64,000 bases of DNA from JAACFF01 sp963701435 (GCA_963701435.1 CAVPAL010000006.1:248001-312000); one strand, 5' to 3'. Shown: positions 1 through 9,627, numbered from the stretch's first letter. Notes: generated by a model from the sequence alone, not told the origin. Numbers and translations are program-made.

Positions 1-1659
1 GTTTATTTTTCCAACTTTGCAGACCAACGACTCTATCGCCAGGTTCCAGGCACTGAACCGCAGCCCGTGACGCCGGAAACGGCCGTGCGTTTTGCGGATG
101 GCGTCTTTGCCGGTGACCTGTTTATTTGCGTCCGTGAGGATCATCGACAGGCAGGCGTGGAAGCCGTTAGCACCCTCGTCAGCCTCAAGCTGGATGGCGA
201 AGATGCCGGAACTGTTTTAGTAGAGGGCGGCGACTTTTATGCCTCACCGTGCGTTAGTCCTGATGGCAAAAAACTGGCCTGGCTGACCTGGAATCACCCC
301 AACATGCCCTGGGACGGTACCGAATTATGGGTTGCTGACCTGGTCTCGGGTCAATTATTACACCCACAACAAGTTGCCGGCGGGATAGATGAATCGATTT
401 TTCAGCCGGAATGGTCGCCGGATGGCAGCTTGCATTTTGTTTCAGATCGCAGCGGTTGGTGGAATTTATATCGTTGGGATGGCGGCGAAGTGTGGGCGCT
501 GTATCCAATGCAAGCGGAGTTCGGCTTTCCACAATGGCAGTTCAGTATGCGTTCATATGCCTTTGCCGATCCGCACACAATCATTTGCAGCGTAGGCCGG
601 CATGGACGGATGCGCCTGGGCAAGCTGGATACACAAGCTGGAGAACTCGCCTTTTTCGATTTGCCGTTTACTGAAATCCGGTCAGTACAAGTCGCTGCGG
701 AAAAGGTTGTTTTTGACGCTGCGTCTCCCACTATGCCGGCGTCGATCGTGTATTTAAATTGGCAAGATGGGTCTTTTGAGGTTGTGCGCCAATCCAGCGC
801 GGTAGAAATTGATGCGGGGTATATTTCTGCGCCGCAGGCGGTTGAATTTCCTACCTCCGGCGGGCTGACTGCCCATGCTTTTTACTACCCGCCCCAAAAT
901 AAGGATTATCAGCCGCCGGCCGGTGAGCTGCCGCCGCTTTTGGTACTGAGCCACGGCGGCCCAACCAGCGCCGTTTTTGCAACCATGGATCTGGCTAAAT
1001 TATATTGGACCAGCCGTGGCTTTGGCGTTTTGGATGTGAATTATGGCGGCAGCACGGGTTACGGCCGTGCCTACCGGCAGCGATTGAATGAACAGTGGGG
1101 TATTGTGGACGTGGCGGATTGCATCAATGGCGCGCTTTATCTGGCAGACCAGAAAATTGTCGACGCCGCACGTCTGGCCATTCGAGGCGGCAGCGCCGGT
1201 GGATACACGACACTCTGCGCGCTCACTTTCCATGATGTTTTTAAAGCCGGCGCCAGTTATTTTGGGGTTAGCGATGCAGAAGCGCTGGCAAAAGACACTC
1301 ACAAATTTGAATCACGTTATTTGGATAACCTGATTGGTCCATATCCCGAACGGCGCGATCTATACATTGAACGCTCTCCTATTTATTTTGCTGATCAGAT
1401 AAACTGTCCGCTAATTTTGCTGCAAGGATTGGAAGACGAGGTGGTACCGGCCAGCCAGGCGGAATTGATGTATACGGCCGTTAAAACCAAAGGAATTCCC
1501 GTAGCATACCTGCCTTTTGCGGGGGAACAACATGGTTTCCGGCGCTCGGAAAATATCAAGCGTTCCCTGGAAGCAGAGCTGTATTTTTACAGCAAAGTGT
1601 TTGGCTTTGGCCTGGCGGACAGCATAGAACCTCTCCAAATAGAGAATTTATCTATCTAA
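1..1659 (+). CDS. Prolyl-oligopeptidase family (S9) serine peptidase, 5' end outside the window
   Basis: The frame is open from base 1 and reads through the GTG at 67 without a break, and residues before it already fit the family, so the start lies upstream of the window. The first two thirds form a beta-propeller with WSPDG-type blade repeats. The last third is an alpha/beta-hydrolase peptidase domain. The catalytic triad is readable: Ser in GGSAGGY (codon 1192), Asp in LEDEVVP (codon 1435) and His in EQHGF (codon 1531). The family includes dipeptidyl aminopeptidases and acylaminoacyl peptidases that trim short peptides, usually in the cytoplasm. No signal peptide can be judged because the N-terminus is missing. 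Its 3' end overlaps the 3' end of the convergent acyl-ACP-reductase-like gene by 8 bases. The exact substrate is unknown. Confidence 0.93.
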   Translation, partial: VYFSNFADQRLYRQVPGTEPQPVTPETAVRFADGVFAGDLFICVREDHRQAGVEAVSTLVSLKLDGEDAGTVLVEGGDFYASPCVSPDGKKLAWLTWNHPNMPWDGTELWVADLVSGQLLHPQQVAGGIDESIFQPEWSPDGSLHFVSDRSGWWNLYRWDGGEVWALYPMQAEFGFPQWQFSMRSYAFADPHTIICSVGRHGRMRLGKLDTQAGELAFFDLPFTEIRSVQVAAEKVVFDAASPTMPASIVYLNWQDGSFEVVRQSSAVEIDAGYISAPQAVEFPTSGGLTAHAFYYPPQNKDYQPPAGELPPLLVLSHGGPTSAVFATMDLAKLYWTSRGFGVLDVNYGGSTGYGRAYRQRLNEQWGIVDVADCINGALYLADQKIVDAARLAIRGGSAGGYTTLCALTFHDVFKAGASYFGVSDAEALAKDTHKFESRYLDNLIGPYPERRDLYIERSPIYFADQINCPLILLQGLEDEVVPASQAELMYTAVKTKGIPVAYLPFAGEQHGFRRSENIKRSLEAELYFYSKVFGFGLADSIEPLQIENLSI

Positions 1660-3850
1660 CTGTACGCCGTTTCTTGCGTCCAAAAAAGAGCAGCAGCCCG
1701 CCTAAAACAGCAGCAATGCCCGCAATCTTTTTAACGGGAAAGCCACTTGACGCTTTTACTCCTTTAGCCATGACGGGCATCTTGGCGATTTTTGTTTCAG
1801 CTTCAGCGCATACGCGCGCAAATAACGCCGGATCATGACGATACTGTTCCGCTAACGCACGTTTTTGGGCCAGATCATCATCTGTCAAAAATTCATCAAA
1901 CGAACGCAGCCCGGCAATTTGAAACTGGTGTTTTTTAAACAGACGGTATATTTCTTTGACGCGTTCTACGCTGATATTTCGTCCCAGCGTATAATCCTCG
2001 AAACGACCTTCCATTGCCAACAAGGCTGTTTCAGCCAGGCAGGCATAAGCCGTTTTAGGCGGCAGCCCAATATCGTAACCAAAATCAATATCACCAGGGA
2101 TCAACACCTCCCCGCTTTCAATGACAAGCACATCAGGGCGCAAAGCCGCCTCATTAGGGTTAATGTCTGCCGGACGGGCTACGTCGCAAATCACTGCACC
2201 CGCTTTGCACTTGCTCACGTCGATAATGCGCTGTCCAAAAGCAGAAGTTGCCGTCACAACAAGATCGCATTCCGGCAGATATTCATCTGGCCGGGTGGCA
2301 ATGGCGACTTTGGCGCCCGGCGTCTCTTCTTGGATGATGCGTTTGAGTTCAATCAGGCGTTCCGGCTCAATCGAAACCAATACAACATCAAGAATTGCCT
2401 GCGCCAATAATCTGGAACAAACAGACCCAATTGACCCGGTTGCGCCAATAATCATCACCTTGCCCTGGGTCAAATCTGTGGTGCCCATTTTGATCACGGC
2501 TTGTTTGGCGGCTTCAAGGGTAGCTGCAACCGTGAGGCTGTTGCCGCTGGTAATGGCAATATCCGATTCATGCGCAACGGTAATGCCGGCGTCGCCCACC
2601 ACGCTCGTGAAGGCGCCCAGGCCCATGATGCGCGCGCCGCGTCGTTCGGACATTTTGGCTGCTTTGTTTAAGCGGTTATAGGTAAACCGCTCACCATGGT
2701 TCATCATCTGGCGCGGCGTTGCGCCTAAACTGTATAAATAACCCTCAATTTTCTGGCCGGTTGCAGGGGATTGACCACCGGTGATGCGTGATATGTATAA
2801 GGGCGGAATATATGCCGCAATGGGTTCAACCAGTTCGTCCGGCAGATAACGGGTCCAACGAAAAGATTTGTGATTATGGATGAATTTGACATTCAAGGGA
2901 TGAATTACGAAGGCAAACCGATTGATTTCTGCTTCTTCTGGCTGCAGATAGGTAATGGATGGCTGCCAATCGATATCGGCCAGCAAATCCAGGTATGTAT
3001 CTTCGGTCAATGGCTTATTGTGATCCATACGTAAGGCGACCAGCGTGGCTTCAACCACAGCCGCCGGCCAGCGTCCCAGGTTTTCTGCCGGATTTAATGC
3101 GGGCATCATCGTGACCACAATCGCCGCGCCGCGCTGGCGCAGGTCTTCCAGGTCTTCGGGCGTCGCCCAATCGACAACGGCCGTTTTCCGTTTAAGTTCT
3201 TGGGGCGCATAGCGACGAATCGCAGCCATATCGCCTGCCAGAATATCAGCCCACTTGAAGGCGTCTGTATAGCGCGGCGTTCCAGGCGTGCCGACCTGGG
3301 GCGTAATGCGTCGGAAGGGCGCCTCTTTTAACTGTTCCAAAGTTGGGCGTGCAGCCTGGTCCAGCGTGTTTGTTCCGCCGACGCCAGGCACATTGGGTAA
3401 GGCAAAATAAATGACCGGATCGGCGTAGCGCATTTGTGAGGTATGGCGTCCCAATGCCTGCGCCAGTCCTTTATGATTGAGGCCGGGAACCATTAGCACC
3501 CGTTTTTGGCTAAAAATGCCAGGTTCTTTGCGGTCCGCCAGGATGATACCCCAGCGTTCCAGTCCGGCGCGCACGCCACGGCCGTCTACCACCGGCGTTT
3601 GCTGAGCAACTGTTTTGAAGGTGGAGCCAATCACATGTTCCTGCCTGACGCCGCCTAATTCTAATAAGGCGGGATATCCTTGCAAACCTATGGCATCAAC
3701 TTTGCCATCATATTCTCTGATTAGTTCATGTACTCTCTCCGCATCGCCGTTGGCGCCGACATATTGAATTTGAACTTCCTGATCTAAAAAATGGACAGTT
3801 TCGCTTGAAATTCCCTGGTTCAGGTGGATGACTAAGATTTGTTTTCCCAT
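1652..3850 (-). CDS. Acyl-ACP reductase (AAR)-like dehydrogenase with long N-terminal domain and C-terminal membrane tail
   Basis: Predicted 732 residues. Residues about 320-640 resemble cyanobacterial long-chain acyl-ACP reductase, which makes fatty aldehydes with NADPH. GGFTS-like AFTSVV is near 413, the Rossmann loop GATGSIG is at 469-475, and AYACLAETALL followed by GRN holds Cys604, aligning with the catalytic Cys of AAR. Residues 1-320 are an extra domain I cannot name. A hydrophobic segment near the C-terminus followed by KKRRTVR suggests a tail anchor with the enzyme in the cytoplasm. The chosen ATG (3850) has an AGAGGAA Shine-Dalgarno 6-8 bases upstream; a longer reading to 3949 would translate a dispersed repeat and is rejected. 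Aldehyde formation is inferred from the conserved Cys and Rossmann motif; no aldehyde deformylating oxygenase gene is nearby. Confidence 0.8.
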   Translation of the reverse strand: MGKQILVIHLNQGISSETVHFLDQEVQIQYVGANGDAERVHELIREYDGKVDAIGLQGYPALLELGGVRQEHVIGSTFKTVAQQTPVVDGRGVRAGLERWGIILADRKEPGIFSQKRVLMVPGLNHKGLAQALGRHTSQMRYADPVIYFALPNVPGVGGTNTLDQAARPTLEQLKEAPFRRITPQVGTPGTPRYTDAFKWADILAGDMAAIRRYAPQELKRKTAVVDWATPEDLEDLRQRGAAIVVTMMPALNPAENLGRWPAAVVEATLVALRMDHNKPLTEDTYLDLLADIDWQPSITYLQPEEAEINRFAFVIHPLNVKFIHNHKSFRWTRYLPDELVEPIAAYIPPLYISRITGGQSPATGQKIEGYLYSLGATPRQMMNHGERFTYNRLNKAAKMSERRGARIMGLGAFTSVVGDAGITVAHESDIAITSGNSLTVAATLEAAKQAVIKMGTTDLTQGKVMIIGATGSIGSVCSRLLAQAILDVVLVSIEPERLIELKRIIQEETPGAKVAIATRPDEYLPECDLVVTATSAFGQRIIDVSKCKAGAVICDVARPADINPNEAALRPDVLVIESGEVLIPGDIDFGYDIGLPPKTAYACLAETALLAMEGRFEDYTLGRNISVERVKEIYRLFKKHQFQIAGLRSFDEFLTDDDLAQKRALAEQYRHDPALFARVCAEAETKIAKMPVMAKGVKASSGFPVKKIAGIAAVLGGLLLFFGRKKRRTVR

Positions 3851-3878
3851 CTGTATTCCTCTTTTATTCGCTTTGTGT

Positions 3879-3979
3879 AGGTAATTCCCAGAAGGTAATT
3901 GGATACAAACAGTTTTAGATGTCTGGGAATTCCTCAAGGAAACACGCAAAATCTTTCTACGAGTTTCCGGTACCTACCT
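3879..3979. repeat. Double-hairpin intergenic repeat, copy 1
   Basis: It starts AGGTAATTCCCAG and ends TACCTACCTA, with CTGGGAATTCCTCAAGGAAAC in the middle. This is the same design as the copies near 13.9, 27.4, 32.5, 35.5, 38.1 and 57.2 kb: two adjacent hairpins joined by a CCTCRAGG-like centre and closed by AGGTAA/TTACCT ends. It lies directly upstream of the AAR-like gene. Confidence 0.75.
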
Positions 3980-4445
3980 ATAGCATAGCGTAAAATGTAT
4001 TTATTCGTCCAGCACATTTGTCATACTGGAGGAGCACAGTAGCAGGAGCAGGAAAGCGCGGCATGGTCTTAATAAAACAAATGATTTTAATCTGCGCGAC
4101 GTTTCGCCCAATATGCTGGTAGCGTTTATAAATATATCCTGAATTGACCCCCAATTGCCACCAAATTATTGGCAGTTTGACCCTGTTGTGGTATATTTTT
4201 CGCAAGTTCGTCACAAAAGTGTCCTAGAAAGGTTTGATTTTGAGTCGAAGTACGAAAGAGAATGGGAAATTCAAACGTTCACAAACAAAAATTTCGCCAA
4301 TCGAGCATCTTGAGTTATATTTGTGCGGCCGAGGCAAAGCGGATATTATTTTCTGCGCAAGCCAGAAATTCGGCTTAGGTAATTCACGGAGGAAGGTTGT
4401 GAATTTACCTGACAATCACATAATTAGCGAGGGTACCCACACATC
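3980..4445. other. Intergenic region upstream of the peptide transporter, no supported gene
   Basis: Short open frames exist on both strands (for example 4234-4449 plus) but have no ribosome binding site, family resemblance or codon pattern to support them. TTGCCACCAAATTATTGGCAG near 4154-4174 is a possible inverted repeat (GCCA/TGGC) and may be an operator for the transporter operon. I see no clear promoter pair. Confidence 0.4.
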
Positions 4446-5453
4446 ATGACTCATTTGCTTGAAGTAAAAGACCTGGTCACCCGTTTCTACACGGAAGCGG
4501 GCGTGGTCCATGCTGTTAATGGGATTTCCTATACCCTGGATGAAGGCGAGTCACTGGGAATTGTTGGCGAGAGCGGTTCCGGTAAGTCTGTTGGCGTGCT
4601 TTCAATCATGGGGCTGATTCCCACACCTCCCGGTAAAGTGGAGAACGGCAAGGTAATCTTTGACGGCCGTGACATTCTCAAACTCTCTAACGAAGAGATG
4701 CGGCGCGTCCGCGGGCGAGAAATCGCCATGATTTTTCAAGATCCGATGACGTCGCTCAATCCTGTCCTCACGATTAGGCGTCAATTGACAGAAGCGCTTA
4801 AGCTTCACCTGGGCATGAACGATGATCAAGCCAACCAGCGTGCAGTTGAAATGATGGAAATGGTTGGAATTCCCAATGCCAAGGATCGCCTATCTGATTA
4901 TCCCCATCAATTTTCCGGTGGTCAGCGCCAGCGTATTATGATTGCGATGGGGTTGTCCTGTAATCCTTCAGTTATTATTGCCGACGAGCCAACTACAGCA
5001 TTAGACGTCACCATCCAGGCCCAAATTGTTGATTTGATTAAACAGTTGCAAGAAAAACTAGGTATGGCCGTTATCTGGATCACCCATGACCTCGGTGTTG
5101 TGGCCGGTATGGTTGAAAAGTTGGCTGTCATGTATGCTGGTTTCATTGTTGAAAGCGGGAATGTACGCGATCTCTACTATTCACCCCGACACCCCTATAC
5201 ATTGGGTTTATTGCAGGCAATGCCACAGCTTGACGTGCAAGAAGGTAGTCATCGCCTGGCTTCTATTGATGGACTTCCTCCCGATTTATTGCAGGAACCG
5301 AATTTTTGTCCTTTTTCACCCCGTTGTCCATATGCAATTGACAAGTGTCGCCAGGAAAACCCGCCTTTGGCAAATATTGGCCCTAATCATCAAGCTGCTT
5401 GCTGGCGCTGGGAAGAAATGCGGGATGGGATGCGTTTTGGAGAGGAATTATGA
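4446..5453 (+). CDS. dppD: Oligopeptide/dipeptide ABC transporter ATP-binding protein (OppD/DppD type)
   Basis: A 335-residue cytoplasmic ATPase. Walker A is GESGSGKS, the signature motif is FSGGQRQRI, Walker B is VIIADEPTTALD, and the switch His is in WITHDLG. The C-terminal oligopeptide/dipeptide extension carries CPFSPRCPYAIDKC, the Cys cluster typical of this subfamily. It would energise the permease pair encoded further down the operon, together with the next ATPase. Its stop codon overlaps the start of that ATPase (ATGA at 5450-5453), so the two are translationally coupled. The substrate (dipeptide, oligopeptide or nickel) cannot be told from the ATPase. Confidence 0.93.
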   Translation: MTHLLEVKDLVTRFYTEAGVVHAVNGISYTLDEGESLGIVGESGSGKSVGVLSIMGLIPTPPGKVENGKVIFDGRDILKLSNEEMRRVRGREIAMIFQDPMTSLNPVLTIRRQLTEALKLHLGMNDDQANQRAVEMMEMVGIPNAKDRLSDYPHQFSGGQRQRIMIAMGLSCNPSVIIADEPTTALDVTIQAQIVDLIKQLQEKLGMAVIWITHDLGVVAGMVEKLAVMYAGFIVESGNVRDLYYSPRHPYTLGLLQAMPQLDVQEGSHRLASIDGLPPDLLQEPNFCPFSPRCPYAIDKCRQENPPLANIGPNHQAACWRWEEMRDGMRFGEEL

Positions 5454-6457
5454 GCCAGGATACTGAAAAAAAGGCATTGATCGAAGTTACTAACCTGAAG
5501 AAACATTTCCCTATTTTACGGGGCGTTTTTCGGCGTCAGGCTGGCGCCGTACAGGCGGTTGACGGGGTTAGCTTCAAAATATATGAAGGTGAAACCTTAG
5601 GACTTGTGGGCGAAAGCGGCTGTGGTAAGTCGACCACGGGACGCGTCATTTTGCAGCTTTTGGAGGCAACTGAGGGCAGTGTTGAATTTGAGGGACATGA
5701 TCTGACCAAGCTAAACAAAAGCGAACTGCGCAAGGCGCGGCGTCAGATGCAAATGATTTTTCAGGATCCGTATGCCTCGCTTAATCCGCGCATGACAGTG
5801 GGCAATATTGTCGGGGAACCGCTCGATATACATAAAATGGGGTCTGCTAAGGAGCGCCAGGAGCGTGTGCAGGAACTCTTGCGTATTGTGGGTTTAAACC
5901 CTTATTTTGTGAATCGATACCCACATGAATTTTCCGGCGGCCAGCGCCAGCGCATAGGCGTAGCGCGTGCATTGGCGACCAGCCCGCACTTTATTGTGGC
6001 AGATGAACCGATTTCTGCATTAGATGTTTCCATCCAGGCCCAGGTGGTTAACCTGATGGATGATCTAAAAGAGCAGATGGGTTTAACCTACCTTTTTATT
6101 GCCCATGATTTATCGATGGTGCGCTATATTAGCGACCGCGTTGCGGTTATGTACTTGGGGCGTATTGTTGAGCTGGGTGTGACCAATAATTTATATGAGC
6201 ATCCCATCCATCCTTATACGCAGGCGCTGCTTTCTGCGATTCCGATGCCTGATCCGGATAAAGAGGCGGTGCGCCAGCGTATTTTGCTGGAAGGAGATGT
6301 ACCCAGCCCTGCAAACCCACCGTCAGGCTGTCGGTTCCACACGCGCTGCAGCTATGCAACCGATGTCTGCCGGGAGGTTGATCCTGAGTATCGTGATATA
6401 GCCAAAGATGGCGCACCACATTGGGTTGCATGCCATCATGCCGAACAATTTCTGTAA
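5450..6457 (+). CDS. dppF: Oligopeptide/dipeptide ABC transporter ATP-binding protein (OppF/DppF type)
   Basis: The second ATPase of the importer, about 335 residues. Walker A is GESGCGKS, the signature is FSGGQRQRIGVARAL, Walker B is FIVADEPISALD, and the H-loop is in FIAHDLS. The C-terminal extension again has a Cys cluster (CRFHTRCSYATDVC). I place the start at the ATG of the ATGA overlap (5450), preceded by GAGAGGAATT, rather than at an upstream ATG at 5399 inside the previous gene. It works as a heterodimer with the preceding ATPase under the two membrane permeases. Confidence 0.93.
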   Translation: MSQDTEKKALIEVTNLKKHFPILRGVFRRQAGAVQAVDGVSFKIYEGETLGLVGESGCGKSTTGRVILQLLEATEGSVEFEGHDLTKLNKSELRKARRQMQMIFQDPYASLNPRMTVGNIVGEPLDIHKMGSAKERQERVQELLRIVGLNPYFVNRYPHEFSGGQRQRIGVARALATSPHFIVADEPISALDVSIQAQVVNLMDDLKEQMGLTYLFIAHDLSMVRYISDRVAVMYLGRIVELGVTNNLYEHPIHPYTQALLSAIPMPDPDKEAVRQRILLEGDVPSPANPPSGCRFHTRCSYATDVCREVDPEYRDIAKDGAPHWVACHHAEQFL

Positions 6458-6573
6458 TCTGTAAATAGTAAAGGAGGTGATGCCGCGAAGGAGATTAAAG
6501 AAAAGTTTTTTAATAGTTCAAGCAAACGTTAACAAGAGATTTCCAATAATATTGGAGGAGGTTTTTACAAAAA

Positions 6574-8457
6574 ATGTTTAACAAAAAAACTGGTTTATTG
6601 ATAATTGCCCTGATGCTGATTGGGGTACTGCTGGTTGCCTGCCAGCCTGAGACCGTCACGGAAACCGTTGAGGTTCCCGTAGAAGTGACACGCGTTGTGA
6701 CCGAAACTGTCGTCGAAGAAGGCGAACAGGTAGAAGTGACCCGCGTTGTGGTTGAAGAAGTGATTATTACAGAAGAAGTTCCGGCCATGGAAGAAGATGC
6801 TAAAGGCGTCGTTTTGAACTGGAACTTTATTTCAGAACCGCCGTCGCTTGATCCTTCCCTGGCTACCGACACGACTTCGGTGGACCTTGTTACCAATACG
6901 TTTATGGGTTTGACCATTAGCGATCCGGTAACGGGTGAAGTGCTGCCGCACCTGGCCACAGATTGGGAAGTCAGTGAAGATGGAACGGTATATACCTTTA
7001 ACATGCGTCAGGATATTCCCTGGGTGCATTACGATCCCATCTCCGGTGAGACAACGCAGGTAGCCGATGAAGAAGGCAATCCGCGTTTTGTTACTGCCAA
7101 TGACGTTGTTTATGGCGTGAAGCGTACCATTGATCCGGCGACTGCCTCAGATTATGCTTACGTGCTTTACAATATTAAGAACGCTGCGGCCGTCAACACC
7201 GGTGAGGAAGGCGTGACCGTGGACGACTTGGGCGTGGAAGCAGTCGATGATTTCACAGTACAATTTACATTGGAAAACCCAGCTGCTTACTTCCCCTCAA
7301 TTGCCGGTATGTGGGTTGCCAACGCGATGCCGCAGTGGACGATTGATGAATGGGGCAACCAATGGACTGAGGCCGGTCTGATCAATACCAGCGGTCCCTA
7401 CGTTCTGGAAGAGTGGATACATGGCGGCTCGCTTGTTTTGGTCAAGAATCCCTTGTGGCCTGATGCTGATAGTGTACAAATTGATCGCATCAATGGCGTC
7501 ATGATTAATGAAGAATCGACCGGATTTGCCATGTATGAGAATAATGAACTGGATACAGCTAATGTGCCGCTGCCAGAAATTGATCGCGTGAAATCTGATC
7601 CGACGCTTAGCGCCGAACTGGTCAATGCGCCAACTCCCTGTACTTACTACTATGGTTTTAACAACCAAAAACCCCCCTTTGATGATGTGCGTGTCCGCAC
7701 GGCCTTTGCGCAGTCCATTGACCGCCAGAGCCTGATTGACAACGTCACCAAAGGTGGACAGATTCCAGCGACCTCCTTCGCGCCTCCTGGCATCTTTGGC
7801 GCGCCGGAACCGGGAACCATTGGTCTGCCATACGATACTGCAGCGGCCAGCGCTGCCTTGCAGGAGTATCTGGATGAGAATAGCCTGACGATTGATGACT
7901 TCAATGCGCTCGGCGTCACCCTGATGCACAACACCAGCGAAGGTCATGCCAATATCGCTGCAGCGATCCAGCAGATGTGGAAGGATAACCTGGGTGTGGA
8001 CGTGAAGGTCGAAAACCAGGAATGGAAGGTTTACCTCGATACTATCGAAAAAACCACGGCAATCGAAGAAGCGCCGCATATCTTCCGCCTTGGTTGGTGC
8101 GCCGACTACGCGGATGAGAATAACTGGGTACACGAGGTCTTCAATGCAGAGGCCGGCGCCAATCGCCTGCGCCGCAACTGCACGGATGCAAACTGCTCCG
8201 CTGCAACCACCAGTGAGTTTGATGAAATCACGACCCAGGCGGGCATTGAGCAGGACCCCGCTGTACGCACCGACTTATATGCCCAGGCTGAGGAGCTACT
8301 TGCTGTTAATGAGGCTGCATACGCGCCAATTTATCATTACACCACTGTAAACACCACCAAGCCATGGCTGACGCGCAACTTCCCGCCGGTTGGAGGCAAT
8401 GACTTCTTCCGCTGGAAGATTGATGCTGACGCCAAAGCAGCGGCGCTGGGTAACTAG
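6574..8457 (+). CDS. dppA: Peptide ABC transporter substrate-binding lipoprotein (SBP family 5)
   Basis: A 627-residue solute-binding protein of the OppA/DppA family. The N-terminus is a lipoprotein signal (positive residues, about 15 hydrophobic residues, lipobox LVAC near residue 23). It is followed by a low-complexity Val/Thr/Glu linker (residues about 25-75) of the kind common in Chloroflexota lipoproteins. The mature part keeps family signatures such as LDPSLATDT, the ATDWEVSEDGTVYTFNMR stretch and FDDVRVRTAFAQSIDR. A strong GGAGGAGG lies 12 bases before the ATG. It would be anchored outside the membrane and deliver peptides to the permeases. It sits between the ATPase and permease genes of one operon. 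Confidence 0.93.
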   Translation: MFNKKTGLLIIALMLIGVLLVACQPETVTETVEVPVEVTRVVTETVVEEGEQVEVTRVVVEEVIITEEVPAMEEDAKGVVLNWNFISEPPSLDPSLATDTTSVDLVTNTFMGLTISDPVTGEVLPHLATDWEVSEDGTVYTFNMRQDIPWVHYDPISGETTQVADEEGNPRFVTANDVVYGVKRTIDPATASDYAYVLYNIKNAAAVNTGEEGVTVDDLGVEAVDDFTVQFTLENPAAYFPSIAGMWVANAMPQWTIDEWGNQWTEAGLINTSGPYVLEEWIHGGSLVLVKNPLWPDADSVQIDRINGVMINEESTGFAMYENNELDTANVPLPEIDRVKSDPTLSAELVNAPTPCTYYYGFNNQKPPFDDVRVRTAFAQSIDRQSLIDNVTKGGQIPATSFAPPGIFGAPEPGTIGLPYDTAAASAALQEYLDENSLTIDDFNALGVTLMHNTSEGHANIAAAIQQMWKDNLGVDVKVENQEWKVYLDTIEKTTAIEEAPHIFRLGWCADYADENNWVHEVFNAEAGANRLRRNCTDANCSAATTSEFDEITTQAGIEQDPAVRTDLYAQAEELLAVNEAAYAPIYHYTTVNTTKPWLTRNFPPVGGNDFFRWKIDADAKAAALGN

Positions 8458-8511
8458 CTGATTCGTAATTAGTGTATTAAGGTTCGGGAGCTTGCTCCCA
8501 GCCTTAGAACA

Positions 8512-8543
8512 AGACCCTAAGGGTTTAGTTACCCTTAGGGTCT
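8512..8543 (+). terminator. Perfect hairpin between binding-protein and permease genes
   Basis: AGACCCTAAGGG (8512-8523) pairs exactly with CCCTTAGGGTCT (8532-8543) around an 8-base loop. No U-run follows, so it is more likely a partial terminator or mRNA-stabilising hairpin that keeps the binding protein more abundant than the permeases than a full stop. A smaller hairpin GGGAGC-TTG-CTCCC precedes it near 8486. Confidence 0.7.
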
Positions 8544-8576
8544 TGGCGCTATCTTGAAAATTGGAGGTAACTCTTT

Positions 8577-9611
8577 ATGATAACTTACATCATACGCCGA
8601 GTTTTAGGATTTATTCCTGTGCTTTTAGGCGTTATGCTTTTCACTTTTGTGATGGTACGTTCTATTCCCGGCGGCCCATTCGATACCGAAAAAGGGATGC
8701 CTCCCGATGTAAAAGCCAATCGGGAAGCCCAGTATCATCTGGATTGGCCTATGGGAAAACAATTCCTGTCGTATGTGGTGGGGGACGATGTGGTTGCAAT
8801 TGTAACCGGCGATCCTGAAGCGTGGGAAGGCACCTCACGCGGCATTATTCGGGGTGATTTTGGCCTTTCCATGCAGTTTCGCGGGCAAAGAGTGGCTGAT
8901 ATTATTGGAACAACCCTGCCGATATCGGCCCAACTTGGACTGCTCGCGCTCTTATTTGCGCTGCTCATTGGCATTCCCCTTGGCACAATCGCTGCCTTAC
9001 GCCAGAATACCTGGGTAGATTATTCGGCCACGTTTTCAGCCGTGTTCTTCCTATCGGTTAGCAATATTGTTTTAGCGCCGATCCTGATCTGGATTTTTGC
9101 GCTGGCGCTGGGCTGGTTTCCTGTGGCCGGGTGGGGCTCCAAACCGCCGTTCTTGCTGGGCTTTTTACCTAACTTTTCAGATTGGAATGTTGATTATTTC
9201 CGCTATGCGATATTGCCCGTTTTCGCTCTCGGTACAGCTTCTGCCGCCGGTATTTCGCGACTAACGCGCGCCACGCTGCTGCAGGTTATTCGCGAGGACT
9301 ATATCCGCACCGCGCGCGCAAAGGGGCTGCATGAACGCACCGTTGTCATGCTGCATGCCTTAAAAAACAGCCTCATTCCAGTTGTGACGATCTTGGGCCC
9401 TATTTTTGCCGCTCTGGTGACGGGAACATTTATTATAGAACAATTCTTTGGCATTAACGGGTTGGGAAAACACTTTGTGCAAAGTATTGGTAATCGTGAC
9501 TATACCTTGCTTATGGGCGTCACCTTGTTGTACTCTGCCTTTTTGGTAGTGGCCAATCTGATGGTCGATATTAGTTATGCGTGGATTGATCCACGCATTC
9601 GTTATGATTAA
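8577..9611 (+). CDS. dppB: Peptide ABC transporter permease (DppB/OppB type)
   Basis: A 344-residue inner-membrane permease. The opening MITYIIRRVLGFIPVLLGV is typical of DppB proteins. About six membrane segments follow, and the BPD_transp_1 coupling loop reads TRATLLQVIREDYIRTARAKGL, contacting the ATPases. A GGAGG lies 8-12 bases before the ATG. A roughly 60-residue periplasmic insertion before the second membrane segment contains GDDVVAIVTGDPEAWEG, a little longer than in E. coli DppB. It is paired with the next gene to form the channel. Confidence 0.93.
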   Translation: MITYIIRRVLGFIPVLLGVMLFTFVMVRSIPGGPFDTEKGMPPDVKANREAQYHLDWPMGKQFLSYVVGDDVVAIVTGDPEAWEGTSRGIIRGDFGLSMQFRGQRVADIIGTTLPISAQLGLLALLFALLIGIPLGTIAALRQNTWVDYSATFSAVFFLSVSNIVLAPILIWIFALALGWFPVAGWGSKPPFLLGFLPNFSDWNVDYFRYAILPVFALGTASAAGISRLTRATLLQVIREDYIRTARAKGLHERTVVMLHALKNSLIPVVTILGPIFAALVTGTFIIEQFFGINGLGKHFVQSIGNRDYTLLMGVTLLYSAFLVVANLMVDISYAWIDPRIRYD

Positions 9612-9627
9612 TAGGTGAGGGATATCT

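Noticed and set aside
3850..3949. Longer N-terminus of the acyl-ACP-reductase-like protein
   Set aside because: The added residues are translated from a dispersed hairpin repeat; the ATG at 3850 has a proper Shine-Dalgarno.
4234..4449. 71-residue plus-strand frame upstream of the peptide transporter
   Set aside because: No ribosome binding site or family match, and it overlaps the start of the first transporter gene.
6471..6573. Small open frame from ATG 6480 behind AAAGGAGGTG
   Set aside because: The Shine-Dalgarno is only two bases from the ATG, the peptide (about 33 residues) is not recognisable, and the sequence is more likely leader of the binding-protein gene.
7297..8133. A 278-residue open frame on the minus strand inside the peptide-binding protein gene
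   Set aside because: It lies wholly antisense to a well-conserved gene, has no family resemblance or ribosome binding site, and is a codon-bias shadow.
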